NCBI GenBank assembly: GCA_021399445.1
Contig: JAJTUQ010000001.1
Location: 4,960,001 to 5,024,000, forward strand
DNA length: 64,000 nt
Reading direction: 5' to 3'
Source of the DNA: Xylogone sp. PMI_703
Lineage: Eukaryota; Ascomycota; Leotiomycetes
The notes beneath the pieces are model-generated. The model ran no database searches. It saw nothing but the letters and a program-made list of their open reading frames with translations, and was not told the origin of the DNA. Positions 23,979-34,579 of the stretch are shown one piece after another. The position numbers were made by a program, and so were the translations under genes. The stretch's first letter is position 1. Each line of letters starts with the position of its first letter.

Positions 23979-25333
23979 ATGTCACAGTCAGATTTGGAAA
24001 AGGAGAGAATCCAGCCCAGCGCGCCAACTCCGCCGCAAACATTGCCTAGTGTGGCTCAAGTAGCAGCTCCTCCCAATGGAGGTGTGAAAGCCTGGTTCCA
24101 GGTTCTGGGAGCCTTCATGCTGTTTTTCAATTCTTGGTGAGTAGTACTTCATGGCCGAAAGGTATATTAATGCTTGACCGAAATACTGACTTCGCAAATG
24201 CCGATAGGGGCATTGTCAACTCTTTCGGTGTATACCAAGCATTCTATGAAACAGACCTACTTCAATCTCGCAATTCCTCAGATATCTCATGGATTGGTAC
24301 ATTCCAAGCGTTTCTCTTGGTGATCTCTAGTATCATCGTCGGTCCTCTCTTTGATCGAGGCTATCTACGAGCCTTGCTGATCGTTGGCACAATACTGGTT
24401 GTTTTGGGCCAGATGATGACGAGTTTGGGCAAAGAATATTGGCAAATATTTCTAGCTCAGGGTCTATGCATTGGACTTGGTTCCGGATGTCTTTTCTTAC
24501 CAAGCGTTGCAACTGTCGCGACATACTTTACGACCAAGCGTGCGCTAGCTATTGGTATCACAGCAAGCGGGGGCAGCGTTGGCAGTGTTATATACCCCAT
24601 TGTCTTTCACCGACTTCAACCAGAGATAGGGTTTCCCTGGGCTGTACGAGTAGTTGGTTTCATCATGTTGGCTACCTTACTCGTCAGTATCGCTGTTATG
24701 AGACCACGACTACCACCGAATAAAGGGCGTGCTATGTTCGACATCAATGCCATCCGTTCACTGCCATTCATCCTCTTTAGCATTGGAGGCTTCCTCTTAT
24801 TTGCCGGCCTCTATGTCCCAATTTTCTATATCACTGTCTACGCACAGAAACATGCCAGTATTAATGAGGATATGGCTTTCTATTTGTTAGCTGTCCTCAA
24901 CGCGGCTTCTTTCTTTGGGCGTGTAATCCCGGGACTGGTGGCCGATAAAATAGGGTCTTTGGAAAGCATGATCATCTGTATTCTCGTCGTCACAGCATTT
25001 GGCTATGCCTGGATGGCAATCCGAAATCTAGCGGGATTTATAATGTTTGCTATTATTTATGGATTCTTCTCTGGTGCTGCTGTCTCTTTGCCCAACTCTG
25101 TGATTGCTGAGATTGTTCCGGAAATGAAACTGGTGGGAACTTGGATGGGAATTTCTTTCTGTTTTTTTGCTGTGGGAATATTAATCGGGAGTCCGATTGC
25201 CGGCACCATCATTAATGTTGATACTGATGATTTTACTAGTGGGTTTATCTTCACTGGTAGCATGAATGCTGCAGCTGCAGCTATCTTAATTCTGGCCAGC
25301 TGGATCAAATCTAGACCAGGTCAACAGAGGTAG
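23979..25333 (+). CDS. MFS transporter, monocarboxylate porter (MCT/MCH-like) family
   Basis: Exons are 23979-24136 and 24208-25333, giving 427 residues. The intron splits the Trp codon in FFNSW/GIVNSFGVYQ; this segment, followed by a long loop and FLLVISSIIVGPLFDRGY, is characteristic of fungal MCT-type transporters. The N-terminal 35 residues are Pro/Gln-rich and cytosolic. About twelve membrane segments are present with GSGCLFLPSVATVATYF and FFGRVIPGLVADKIG. Some members export metabolites and others move carboxylates or riboflavin; the cargo here is unknown. Confidence 0.9.
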
Positions 25334-26120
25334 AGCTACTTATATTCTCTAGAGTAGAAAAAGAAGAGATATAAGGGGAAGGTGAAGATAAATGGTTTTT
25401 GAATTTTCCAACTGTCCAAGATAAAGGAATTTGAGGAAGAAAACTTACTAATTAGAGATTAGATTGATTATATAATGAAATTACGCGTACGATAGGTGCG
25501 AGTATGTCTTGCTTCTGTTTAGGGTAGGTTAAAAAATGTTAATGAATCTAGACTGGATGACGCTTGATGACCACAGCTATTGAAAGGTTGTGTAGAGGAA
25601 GCATGGAGTTTTGTAAGACTGCAACTTTTGACGTCTTATTTCTGTTAACTGAAATCTGCAATACTCATAAATATATGGATTGCCAAATCCATCGTCTTGA
25701 AAATAAAACTTCGATACTTTCATAAAGCAATGAATTTACGCTGAAGGGCCCTAAAAGAAATATGGTAAATAATCATTTTAAGAATCCCAAGGCACTAAGT
25801 AGGCTGCATCATTATTTTACAAGAACTCAAAGTACGTTTAGAATTAGCCTTCCTCCTGAAAATATGGAAAATAGTGTTTAACACAGTAGTCATCTTTAAG
25901 AATAAAAGCACAAATTTACGGGAGATAATTAATTGGAATAACCAAATTGACACAGTCTCAGTACCTCTTTCAAACATCACATCGTCTTTCGACAGCGCAG
26001 CATCATTGGGATTGTAGTTCAACGCGACCTCATCGGGGGTACAAATTTCTAACCTTATGAGGGGTTAAAAAAATAATTAATCCAATATGCTGAAAGTATC
26101 CGTAACTTGTAAATTTTATG

Positions 26121-26505
26121 AGGCTCTGTAGGGTCGGTAGGCTTTCAGCATATGCTAGATAATTATAAGTCTTGTAAACTTTGTAGGCTCTGTATGACTG
26201 TAGGCCCTGAATCTGCCAGAACCCAGATATATAGCAGTATAAGCAGCCAGGCAACTGGAGATTTCCTTTTGCTCTGACGGAATTGCCTTCAACTTTATAT
26301 ACTGAGTATATGTTGAAAGCTTACATAAAAAGTCTACAAAGCTTATAGAGTCTCCAGGGCTTACAGCGATATAGAGCCTACAGAGCCGACAGAGCTTATA
26401 ATACTTGTAATTACCTGACATACACTAAGCATATGCTAAAAGCCCAGAGAGCCTACCGAACCTACAGCAATACAGAGTCTGCAGAGCTTACAGGCCCTAC
26501 AGAGC
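26121..26505. repeat. Foldback (hairpin) repeat built of ctgtag/cctacag motifs
   Basis: The left arm (about 26121-26210) with ggctctgtagggtcggtagg, agcatatgct and attataagt is matched imperfectly in inverted order by the right arm (about 26325-26505) with agcatatgct, gcctaccgaacctacag and caggccctacag. The centre holds copy B of the dispersed repeat and a smaller palindrome around 26288-26320. It is non-coding. It resembles a foldback-type or degenerate palindromic transposon relic. Confidence 0.6.
26212..26278 (+). repeat. Dispersed 66-base repeat, copy B
   Basis: Very close to copy C at 38447-38513: shared blocks include gatatatagcagtataagca, ggcaactgg and ccttttgctctga. It forms part of the loop of the foldback repeat. 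Confidence 0.7.
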
Positions 26506-27437
26506 ATATGCTGGGCATACCAGGTTAACCTCATTTAGCTCTTGCAAAAGTCTCTCCGACCCCGGCGACGTTTTGCCGAACGCTACACTCTCTCTATTCT
26601 TTAACCCCCCATTGAGATAAATATTACCTGGGTTCAGCTGCAACCAGTGCATGACTGCAATTGCTTAATATCAATTCCATCCTTGGAATGGTCGGTCGAA
26701 TTGGTAATAATACCAAACGCCGTCTGAAAACATCGAAGATTACGATATACTAGTAAGCAATATTCGATGTATTTGGGGGTTGCGGACGCAAATAGTCAAG
26801 TGCGAAACGAGTTTAAGTGTAAAATGATAGCGCCATGCAAGATGCATGGGCCCATAATCTCCTTCTGGAATAGTGCGGTCTGGCCCGCCCGGTACTGCGT
26901 TTTTCCCGTCCGCAACGACAACGGCCAAGTACTGTAATCACGGCACTCTGTTATGCCTCTGAAAAGTTAAATTTGTAATCGCGACCTGAGAATGCTGAGT
27001 ATAGATTTGAAAGCAGCCAAAGCCTCGGAATTGAATAGACCTTTTACATTAGCATAGTTTCTCTATACACAAGAATAATACCTAGCCTATAGTACAGGCA
27101 AGTCATAGCCTAGATGCCGATTTTAGTCTAGAGTTAGGACTAAAGTTTGTTATATAATGCATACTGCATTGCCTATTAGTATAGTTTACGTCATCACGGT
27201 GATTGATTAGGAATTGGCGTGATTTGCAACAGATGCAAGAATCAAAAAGTGAAGCAACTTCTAAGCATTGCGTGAGATGCTTAAGAATCAACGGAAGAGG
27301 TTTGTAAATAAAGCAGCCGCCCTCTTCAATGAGTATAAAGATGTGTGTTCAAGTCGCCATTCTCTGAGCATACGGACAACACTTTCCTCACACAAATTAA
27401 ACCTGCTCTCTTCATTTACAGTTCTATTGAAAATAAA

Positions 27438-28346
27438 ATGTCGTCCGCAAACTACATCCTAGTCATCGGAGGCTCCCGTGGTATCGGGCTTGGAATAGTT
27501 AAACAGGCAGTAGGTTGATATGTGCTAGTTGTTCACAGTTGCTAAGACTTTTAATAGCTGTCCACTCACCCAAAAGCAACTCTCTTTGTTACTGCAAGAG
27601 ATCCAGAGAAAGCAACAGAGCTTCGGGATCTTGCTGGCTCGAGCAATAATCGAATTCAAATTATAACAGCAGATGCTAATGATTCCAATTCTCTTCATTC
27701 AGCCGCTGTGAAAATCGGACAGACTACCGATTATTTGGATTTAGTTATCTACAACTCAGGAATTTTAATCGGTATCGGAAATATACTCGAAGTCGGGATT
27801 CAGCCATTGAAGGATAGCATCAATACTAATGTCTACGGAGCTTACTATGCCGCGGTTGAGTTTACCGCTTTTCTACTTAAATCAAAGTATGAAAAGAAAT
27901 CGCTCACATTACTCGCGTCTTCATTTGCATCTATGCAACTAAGTGACAAGGTTGCCGCTGCTCACGAGGCTGCCATTGGAGAGGGCTTTGACGCAACAGC
28001 AATGTACAATATATCAAAGGTAAGAAAAATAAACGTTCTTGGTAAACCTATTACTAAAGCTCATAGACCGCTCTAAATCGTTTGGGGAAGGAACTTGACA
28101 CAGTGCTTCGCCGAAAAGGCGTACCTGTTCTGCTGGTTCATCCTGGACTAGTAAAGACGGATATGAATCCATGGGGTGAGATCGAAGTTTCTGAAAGTGC
28201 TGCTGGAATGTGAGTTGCTCTCAATCATTTCTCCCACTTAAAAAAGACAATGGCTAAACCTTTTCAACAGTGTCAATGTTATTGGTTCATTCAAGCCTGG
28301 AGAAAAGAATTTCATCGATTGGAAAGGTAATGCAGTACCATGGTAG
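27438..28346 (+). CDS. Short-chain dehydrogenase, nor-1/C-factor-like ketoreductase
   Basis: An NAD(P)-dependent SDR of 250 residues. Exons are 27438-27509, 27558-28019, 28067-28209 and 28271-28346; all introns are 47-61 bases, GT-AG and in phase. VIGGSRGIGLGIVKQ is the cofactor site, VIYNSG replaces the usual NNAG, and YNISK is the catalytic YxxxK. VHPGLVKTDM and the C-terminal FIDWKGNAVPW are typical of the norsolorinic-acid-ketoreductase and C-factor group. The gene is intact, although no long single frame covers it. Substrate unknown; neighbours are a carboxylate-type MFS and a 2EXR protein. Confidence 0.88.
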
Positions 28347-29305
28347 TTCTGTTAATATCATGGTTTTCATTGTCCAGCTAGCTATGAAGATTATACAGAA
28401 CTCCAAATATAGCATTTCTAATTTTCAAATTGATAAAAAGATGAAGTAGTCATGTCAACTGAGTGTAGCTGTTGCCTTGGTTAGATCGCTTTAGGAATTA
28501 AACGCAATCCAGGTGCACAATTCTACGTCAATAGATTCGGAAGAATGGTCATAAGAAGATATTATAATACAGCTGCTGAGAAACCAGATGCGAGTCATTT
28601 ATACTAATTGTGAAACATCCTTTTGATAGCTCCCCTTATCTCATATGTTGCGGACAGAGGGGGTCTGTTAAGACAGCTCCCACCGCTAACTCCACGCGTA
28701 CTGTAATTGAACTAGACACAAAAAAAATATTATCCTAGCAATCGAGTTCATCCTGAAACGAACTTGCTCTTTGCACTCAAACATTCCCATACAGAAAAAA
28801 AAAAACATGTACCTAGGCTGGGTTAAATGTACTTTCTAGAAAAGTTTAGAAGCGGGACGTACGGGTAAGCCAGCATAGTTAACGTCGAGAAAGCAAGCAA
28901 TGAAATTACGTATTGGAGGCCAGGATTAATGTGCACTATATAAATTTGTAGAACTATAGCATATCTGCATCATTGTAACTTACTTTGTTCTGGAATCAAC
29001 GAGAACTTTGCTGCGAAGATGCAGCGTATGGTCGTGTTATAGCCACAGAGCTGGCTACATGGGAAGTATAAAGGGCCGGGGACCTCGGAAGTGGACTAGT
29101 ACTGGATATTATTGGTTATTTTATTGAGAGTTGCGCCTTGTTTCTAAGGAGGATTGGTTGAAACGTTTCTAGTGCGAAAAGAACGTAGAGGGTAACTCCT
29201 GTCTAGAAGAGAGGGTCATAGAAGGACTAGCACCTACTATCGATTAGCCTTTGATATCTCGTCAAGGTATCAATTTTACTCACTCTAGGTGCTTGGATTT
29301 AAAGG
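28347..29305. other. Intergenic region between convergent genes
   Basis: AT-rich spacer of about 960 bases with A-tracts near 28796. No gene, RNA or repeat recognised. Confidence 0.5.
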
Positions 29306-30334
29306 TTATCTCTTAATGATCCAGTTTCTAGGTCTTGGGAACTTCTCGAAACATTTCACGCTGCAGAGCCGGAACATAACTACAGGGCAAAATTTTGGCA
29401 TGCCCTCGATCACTTGCTTGACCCAAGGATGATCCTTATTGGGAACCATCCTTATGTTTGAGTTTCTGATATCTGTATCTTCGCGTCTGTACCATAGTTC
29501 GAGCGTAGGGTGTTTGATATGGTCCATATTTTTGAGCCGTGTCACTTTCCATGAAAGCCAATTCGCTTCTAGTCCTTCTCTCCAATCATCAATCCAGTTG
29601 TGAACACCTGATGTTGAAAATGCTCTTCTAAAAAACTTCTCAGAGAGCCTGTCCTCTTGGCCGGGCGATAACCACAACTCATGATACTTTGAGATGGTTT
29701 CTCTATCAAAAACATCTACTAGCTTGACATGTTCCTCGCCCAATCTCCCAAATAAGCCTGAGTCGATGGCATCGCTACGGCTGACATGGAGATTGATAAT
29801 TTCTAAAGTGACCAAGTAGATTTTGTGATGCTCGGCGAGATCATACTTAGTATTCATCCACCCAAAAAAGGTTCTGTGCTTGAAGCCTCCCAGAAAATTC
29901 ACAGTAATTGATGCGTGTTTAGCTTTTCTGGTTTTCCACAAAAAGAAAGGGAGTCTGTCAGACTCTACCTGCTCCGACGATGCATCTGGGAATCCATTCC
30001 AGTTCATATGAATGATATCCGTAGTAGGATCAAACCAACGATCAGGAAAAAAGCTCCAGGGCTGCCAGCTTGCAGTCCTAGGATCTCTATCCTTCTCCAT
30101 TATGTGACCATTCTCAAAAGCTATGGTTCGTGATTCACGACAGACACGAGTAATAATCGGATATCGTGTGTTAAGTCGGGAGCCACGCCGCATATCACAT
30201 CGTATCAGCCCAGTACGGTTATCTGGCCAGTCGATCTCCACGATCCGTCGTGGTAAACAAAGTCTCCAAATGGTGCGTCGCAATTCCAGAGGAAGATTAG
30301 GAAAGAGAGGAAATTCAGCTACTTGTATTGACAT
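29306..30334 (-). CDS. 2EXR-domain protein
   Basis: A single-exon gene of 342 residues. FPLFPNLPLELRRTIWRLCLP at residues 8-28 is the start of the fungal 2EXR domain, followed by RRIVEIDW and, some 40 residues on, PIITRVCRESRTIA, which completes the family pattern. The remaining residues contain charged and Trp-rich segments without known motifs. 2EXR proteins are abundant in ascomycetes, lack an assigned biochemical role, and are often species-specific expansions. No signal peptide or membrane segment. Confidence 0.85.
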   Translation of the reverse strand: MSIQVAEFPLFPNLPLELRRTIWRLCLPRRIVEIDWPDNRTGLIRCDMRRGSRLNTRYPIITRVCRESRTIAFENGHIMEKDRDPRTASWQPWSFFPDRWFDPTTDIIHMNWNGFPDASSEQVESDRLPFFLWKTRKAKHASITVNFLGGFKHRTFFGWMNTKYDLAEHHKIYLVTLEIINLHVSRSDAIDSGLFGRLGEEHVKLVDVFDRETISKYHELWLSPGQEDRLSEKFFRRAFSTSGVHNWIDDWREGLEANWLSWKVTRLKNMDHIKHPTLELWYRREDTDIRNSNIRMVPNKDHPWVKQVIEGMPKFCPVVMFRLCSVKCFEKFPRPRNWIIKR

Positions 30335-30438
30335 TTGGGGAGTGCAATAACGTGTGGTGCCACGTGAATGCTTCGTCTACTAATTACACCCGTCACCAAC
30401 ATGAGCGCACTTAAAATGGCGGGCTGTGCCCTTTAATT

Positions 30439-30452
30439 CCGTATAAATACGG
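30439..30452. promoter_or_regulatory. CCG/CGG inverted repeat around a TATA-like core
   Basis: ccgtat and atacgg are inverted around aa, embedding tataaata. It lies about 105 bases upstream of the 2EXR start. It could be a core promoter element or a Zn2Cys6 site; evidence is position and symmetry only. Confidence 0.25.
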
Positions 30453-30955
30453 TCTAGTCAGAAATGAACCCGGCTAAAATATGTATTTTTGAGATTACTT
30501 ATCCGATCAGCATATGTGTATCGTCATACGCGTTATGCATCATCCGCAGTTTAACATCAATTGTAAAGTTCCGTTTTTATTGTCATCAGTGTGGAGGGTA
30601 ACCGACTTGACCCCAAGTAGACCAAGCTCAGCCAGCCCCGTCCAACTTCGTGTAATCTCTACACAGTACTCACCTTCGAAAAACCAACTAGTTAGTGTCG
30701 GATATAATTCCAATCAATTCTTTCGGTATGACCATTGTCGCACCCATGTTCCGAGGTTTCGTCGCTCCTAGTCCGTGCCTCACGGTGGACTGCACGTGCA
30801 CATTGGCAATTCTACTATGCTCGCAATGAGCTAGAAATGCCGCAGTGCAGCGCAGAGCCACGATTTTCAAAGACCGATTTTGAGAGTCTACCTAGACCAG
30901 CATGGTAATGAATCTTGATTATGTAAGAAAATTACAAGAGCTTGGGTTCCATATA

Positions 30956-31353
30956 ACGTAACTCCCACTTGGTCGGATCACTTCAATTTCGCCGCAAAAT
31001 CTAGCAAAACTTCCCCCCAGAGAATTCAACCACCACATTAAATTTTAACTTATAAATTTAATAACAATATATTCTAAAGCTGTTTAATACATGGTTAAGT
31101 TTTTATATGTTCAGCATTTATATATTATGTAATACAGCCATTATGCCTTGATTTTGAGGCTGAAATGGGAGTTCTGACAATTACACATTGTTAGAAAGCT
31201 TAAAACCTTCAAAATCTTGATGGTTATATTAAGGTAACTGGCAAATATCCAAGTGTGGTTGTTAAATTTGCTAGGGGGGCAGTTTTGCTGGATTTTGCGG
31301 TAAAATTGAAGTGATCCGGGTATGTGGGTGATCCGACCAAGTGGGAGTTACGT
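30956..31353. mobile_element. 398-bp MITE-like element with long inverted ends and TA flanks
   Basis: acgtaactcccacttggtcg at 30956 onward is exactly inverted at the right end, and the similarity of the two arms continues for about 90 bases, through ggatca, cttcaattt and gcaaaat. The right arm carries an extra 17-base insertion that duplicates ggatca. TA lies on both outer sides (30954-30955, 31354-31355), fitting a Tc1/mariner-derived MITE. The interior is AT-rich and non-coding. Confidence 0.7.
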
Positions 31354-32070
31354 TACTAGTCTAAAATAGTAAAATATCGTTAGAATCAAAATCCTTTCTG
31401 CAGGGATCCGACGGTGACGGAGGATTAATCTGTTTACTAAGCAATCTCCATTTCCACTGGAGCACTCTAGCCCTTGATCCGTCATGCACAAAACTAACTC
31501 CGATACACGCCAGTACTGCGACTGCCATCGCCGAATTAAAGATCTCTGCCAATTGTAAGGAAAACGTAGCATGATCTGTAATGCTAGCACTATCCTTTCC
31601 TCGTCAGAGTGGCTCAGATTCTGACCCACCCAACAAGACGTGTACTGTAAGCAAAGCATTGTCCTACCTACATACAAGTAGCGCCAGTGTAATAATCGGC
31701 ATCGATATTTAGCAGCGGAGCGGTCGATCTGTCGACGGAGAATTTGTCAGGACTTTAACTTTATTCGTGTAAGGAGCAAATAAAGTCTCTTTCGCAGATC
31801 AAAAAGGTAAAATGATGCCAACTCGATTAGCTCCGTTGATTAAAGCCGCGGCCCAAGAGTATGAGGGTCATGTAAGGTGGCGATACCCCCATATCATAGG
31901 CATCTCAGATAGTGGTTCCGCTATATCGTATAAGAATCAAGATCTCAACAAGTCTGATTCCGTTTCTGAGAACCATATCACACATCATCTAGTATTCATC
32001 ATAAGAAACACTATTCGCCTCAAACATATTTACTGCTGAGCACCCAGCCTCACAGTAAAAGAAAAGCAGA

Positions 32071-32079
32071 TATAAAATA
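32071..32079 (+). promoter_or_regulatory. TATA-like element upstream of NmrA-like gene
   Basis: tataaaata lies 37-45 bases before the ATG at 32116. It implies either a very short leader or chance. Position-based only. Confidence 0.3.
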
Positions 32080-32115
32080 CCTACTACTGCATCTCATACT
32101 CTTTGTTTTGGAATC

Positions 32116-33084
32116 ATGTCACCCAAGATTGTCACCATTGTTGGAGCAACGGGGCAGCAAGGAAAAGCTGTTGTTGCAGCTTTTGCTGGCAATCCTTCAT
32201 ACCAAATTCGGGGGCTCACACGTAACCCTGATGGTGCTGCTGCCAAAGAGCTCGCTTCTCAAGGCATAGAAGTTGTGAAAGCAGATATAAATGATCTCGA
32301 CTCAACCACGGCCGCATTTAAAGGATCCCACATCATCTTCGCAGTTACTGATTTCTATGCATTGTTTCATCAGCATGGACCAGTAAAAGCAAAAGAGCTG
32401 GAAACCAAACAAGGAGTAATCATGGCCAAGGCGGCTTCCGTGACTGCGACACTCGAGCACTACATCTGGAGCACCATGCCAAAGGGATCTAAAAACTATC
32501 CAGTGTACCACTTTGAATCAAAATCGGATGTTGATGTCACCATAAAAAGTGACCCAGCATTGTTAGCAAAGACGACTTTCTTGATCGTGTGTTTCTACGC
32601 CAATAACCTGCAGATTGCATCGTTCCGGCCTTATTGGATTGATACCGTTAAGAAATACGTTCAATTTACTACTTATCCGCCTGATACCCCAATTCCATTC
32701 ATCGGTGAGGTTGCGAACGTCACTCCGTTTGTCAAATCTATTGTAGAGCAACCTAATGAGACCAAGAATGGTGCCTATGTGATTGGGGCCGTGGGCAATT
32801 GGACAGCGCAGGAGTGGGTGGAAGCATGGGCTGCAGGCAAAGGCAAAGAGGTACAGATGATGCGAGTCTCTCAAGATGACTATGATACCTTGTTTCCTTG
32901 GCCGCGTTGGTCTAAGGAGTTTGCTCTTATGATGGATTATTTTAAATATGTCCCGGCAAATGAGTGGCTTGAGCCAGGCTCCAAGATCTTGACAGCAGAG
33001 CACCTGAAAGTTACTCCAGTTACCACGTTGGAAGAGTGGGCAAAGACTTATGAGATACCGGATGCAAATCTTTCTACTATTTAA
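32116..33084 (+). CDS. NmrA-like NAD(P)-binding protein
   Basis: A single-exon, 322-residue atypical SDR of the NmrA/HSCARG group. IVTIVGATGQQGKAVVAAF holds the GxxGxxG cofactor motif and RGLTRNPDG follows as the second strand. IFAVTDFY, a conserved ISTMP-like segment (YIWSTMPKGSK) and IPFIGEVANVTPFV match the family. The usual catalytic Tyr-Lys pair of SDRs is not evident, as expected for NmrA relatives, which either sense redox state or act as isoflavone-reductase-like enzymes. No sign of damage. Confidence 0.9.
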   Translation: MSPKIVTIVGATGQQGKAVVAAFAGNPSYQIRGLTRNPDGAAAKELASQGIEVVKADINDLDSTTAAFKGSHIIFAVTDFYALFHQHGPVKAKELETKQGVIMAKAASVTATLEHYIWSTMPKGSKNYPVYHFESKSDVDVTIKSDPALLAKTTFLIVCFYANNLQIASFRPYWIDTVKKYVQFTTYPPDTPIPFIGEVANVTPFVKSIVEQPNETKNGAYVIGAVGNWTAQEWVEAWAAGKGKEVQMMRVSQDDYDTLFPWPRWSKEFALMMDYFKYVPANEWLEPGSKILTAEHLKVTPVTTLEEWAKTYEIPDANLSTI

Positions 33085-34579
33085 GATGTTTGGCGGTAGT
33101 TATATTAGTGATAATATAGAGGACTTCTACTTACTATTCTACTGAACTCCATTCTCTGGTTGGTTGACTTCTAGTTATACTTAACGGCTTCAAAGAGAGA
33201 TCTAATGATACTCTCGTGATAACATACAAGGTTAAGAAATTAGTATTTAGTATTTTAGTAAATACCAAGTAGTTTTCAAAGTTAGAATTAAAAATAAAAG
33301 GTTTAATATGTTGTAAATAAATGGTAAAAGAATTACATTTTATTCCCTCTCCTGGTAATTTTGGATTCGTTTAACTATGTAAAAAGCCGCAATTATGCAA
33401 GTTATGCAAAATAAGTCGATTCTGTCCAGTCAGAGTTGATAGACGATGTCAACTCAATTTCGGTTGGCGAGTTAACTAGCAGCTGTTGATTAGACAGAAT
33501 TCACTTATTTTGTACCTCCGTATAACTTGCATAACTGAAGCTCTTTGCATAAACGAATTTAAAATCATCAGGGGATAGTGTTAAAGACTTACGATTTTGA
33601 ACGATCTTCGCTTGGGCCGCATGCTGTGTGGACCACTGGGCAGTGTGGACCTCCGTATGGGTATCTACGGAGTACACGAGGTGCGGACTACACAGCCCGG
33701 AGCTTAATCTTCGCCGAGCCCCGATAACGTGACATCTGGATTGACACTTCAGTCGGTGCGGGTAGTAATTCTTGGATTTACATGAGATCTTCGAAAATCG
33801 ATATGATCTTGATTAGGGATACGCGATTGAGTTAATGAGAGATGTATCATACTACGTGACAGATCTTCCGATTTCAACTGGATAATACTGCTTCTTACCT
33901 TTCTCCCGAAGCTGTCCCGGTATACTTTAGGACGCTGCATGGCAATTTCAAAAGGATGATACAGTAGGCCAGCAAAATGCATATTTGAGCTAAGTCAGAT
34001 TGAGTAGCTCTCTTGTTGATAGTAAGGTTATAAGTAAATGACTATCCTGGACGACAATGTAATTTGAGTCAACGCCAATGAACTTCCCAGGCAGGTTTTA
34101 ATGTCTTGGTTATGTTGACGAGGCCTGAGCAATGCTATTTGAATTTATCAAGATTCAATTTGAATTGAATAGTCACACTCTATGCTTAAACCCCGCATCC
34201 AGATGGCCAGTTGCAGTCTGTTTTCTTGTAATACAAATTTGATCACTGTTGAAGACACTTACACATTAAGATTAATGTTCTCACTTTACCGGCTTTTTAT
34301 AAGCCTTATTGAATCAATTAACGCGGAGAGAGTGCTTCAGTTGAATAGGGAAGAATTGAGATCAGCAATTATACATGGTACTGTGCTCTCATTCAAGGCA
34401 GCAAGATTATCAGCTGTATCAACTTAGGGGAAAGCTAGGACTTGGCGCTGACGCGTTACGTAAGACTTTGTTAGTAGTAGCTTAATGCTTCAGGTGGCAT
34501 CAAGCATTTAAAACATCAAATACTGTTCAATCGGTCTTTGTGAATACTCCCTAGCGAATACTCAGATTAATTTTATAAC
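33085..34579. other. 1.5-kb intergenic region with an inverted-repeat element
   Basis: Spacer between the NmrA-like gene and the Zn2Cys6 regulator. It contains an inverted repeat at 33358-33565. Around 33655-33676 an inverted ctccg/cggag pair 12 bases apart resembles a Zn2Cys6 site. No gene recognised. Confidence 0.5.
33358..33565. repeat. 208-bp imperfect inverted-repeat element
   Basis: The left arm attttggattcgttta, then ttatgcaagttatgc and aaaataagt, is matched in inverted order by the right arm acttatttt, ataacttgcataa and taaacgaatttaaaat. The arms are about 60 bases with scattered mismatches and short gaps. Interior is non-coding. It looks like a decayed MITE; no clear target duplication. 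Confidence 0.5.

Larger units (their letters stand above)
25334..27437. other. 2.1-kb intergenic region with a foldback repeat
   Basis: No gene was recognised. The region 26121-26505 is a large imperfect inverted repeat containing copy B of the dispersed repeat. Minus-strand frames at 25795-26022 and 26740-26928 have protein-like stretches but no family features and could be gene debris. Confidence 0.5.
30335..32115. other. Intergenic region with a 398-bp MITE
   Basis: The 1.8-kb spacer between the divergent 2EXR and NmrA-like genes. It contains an inverted-repeat element at 30956-31353. The minus-strand frame at 31348-31677 overlaps the element end and is not supported as a gene. Confidence 0.5.
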
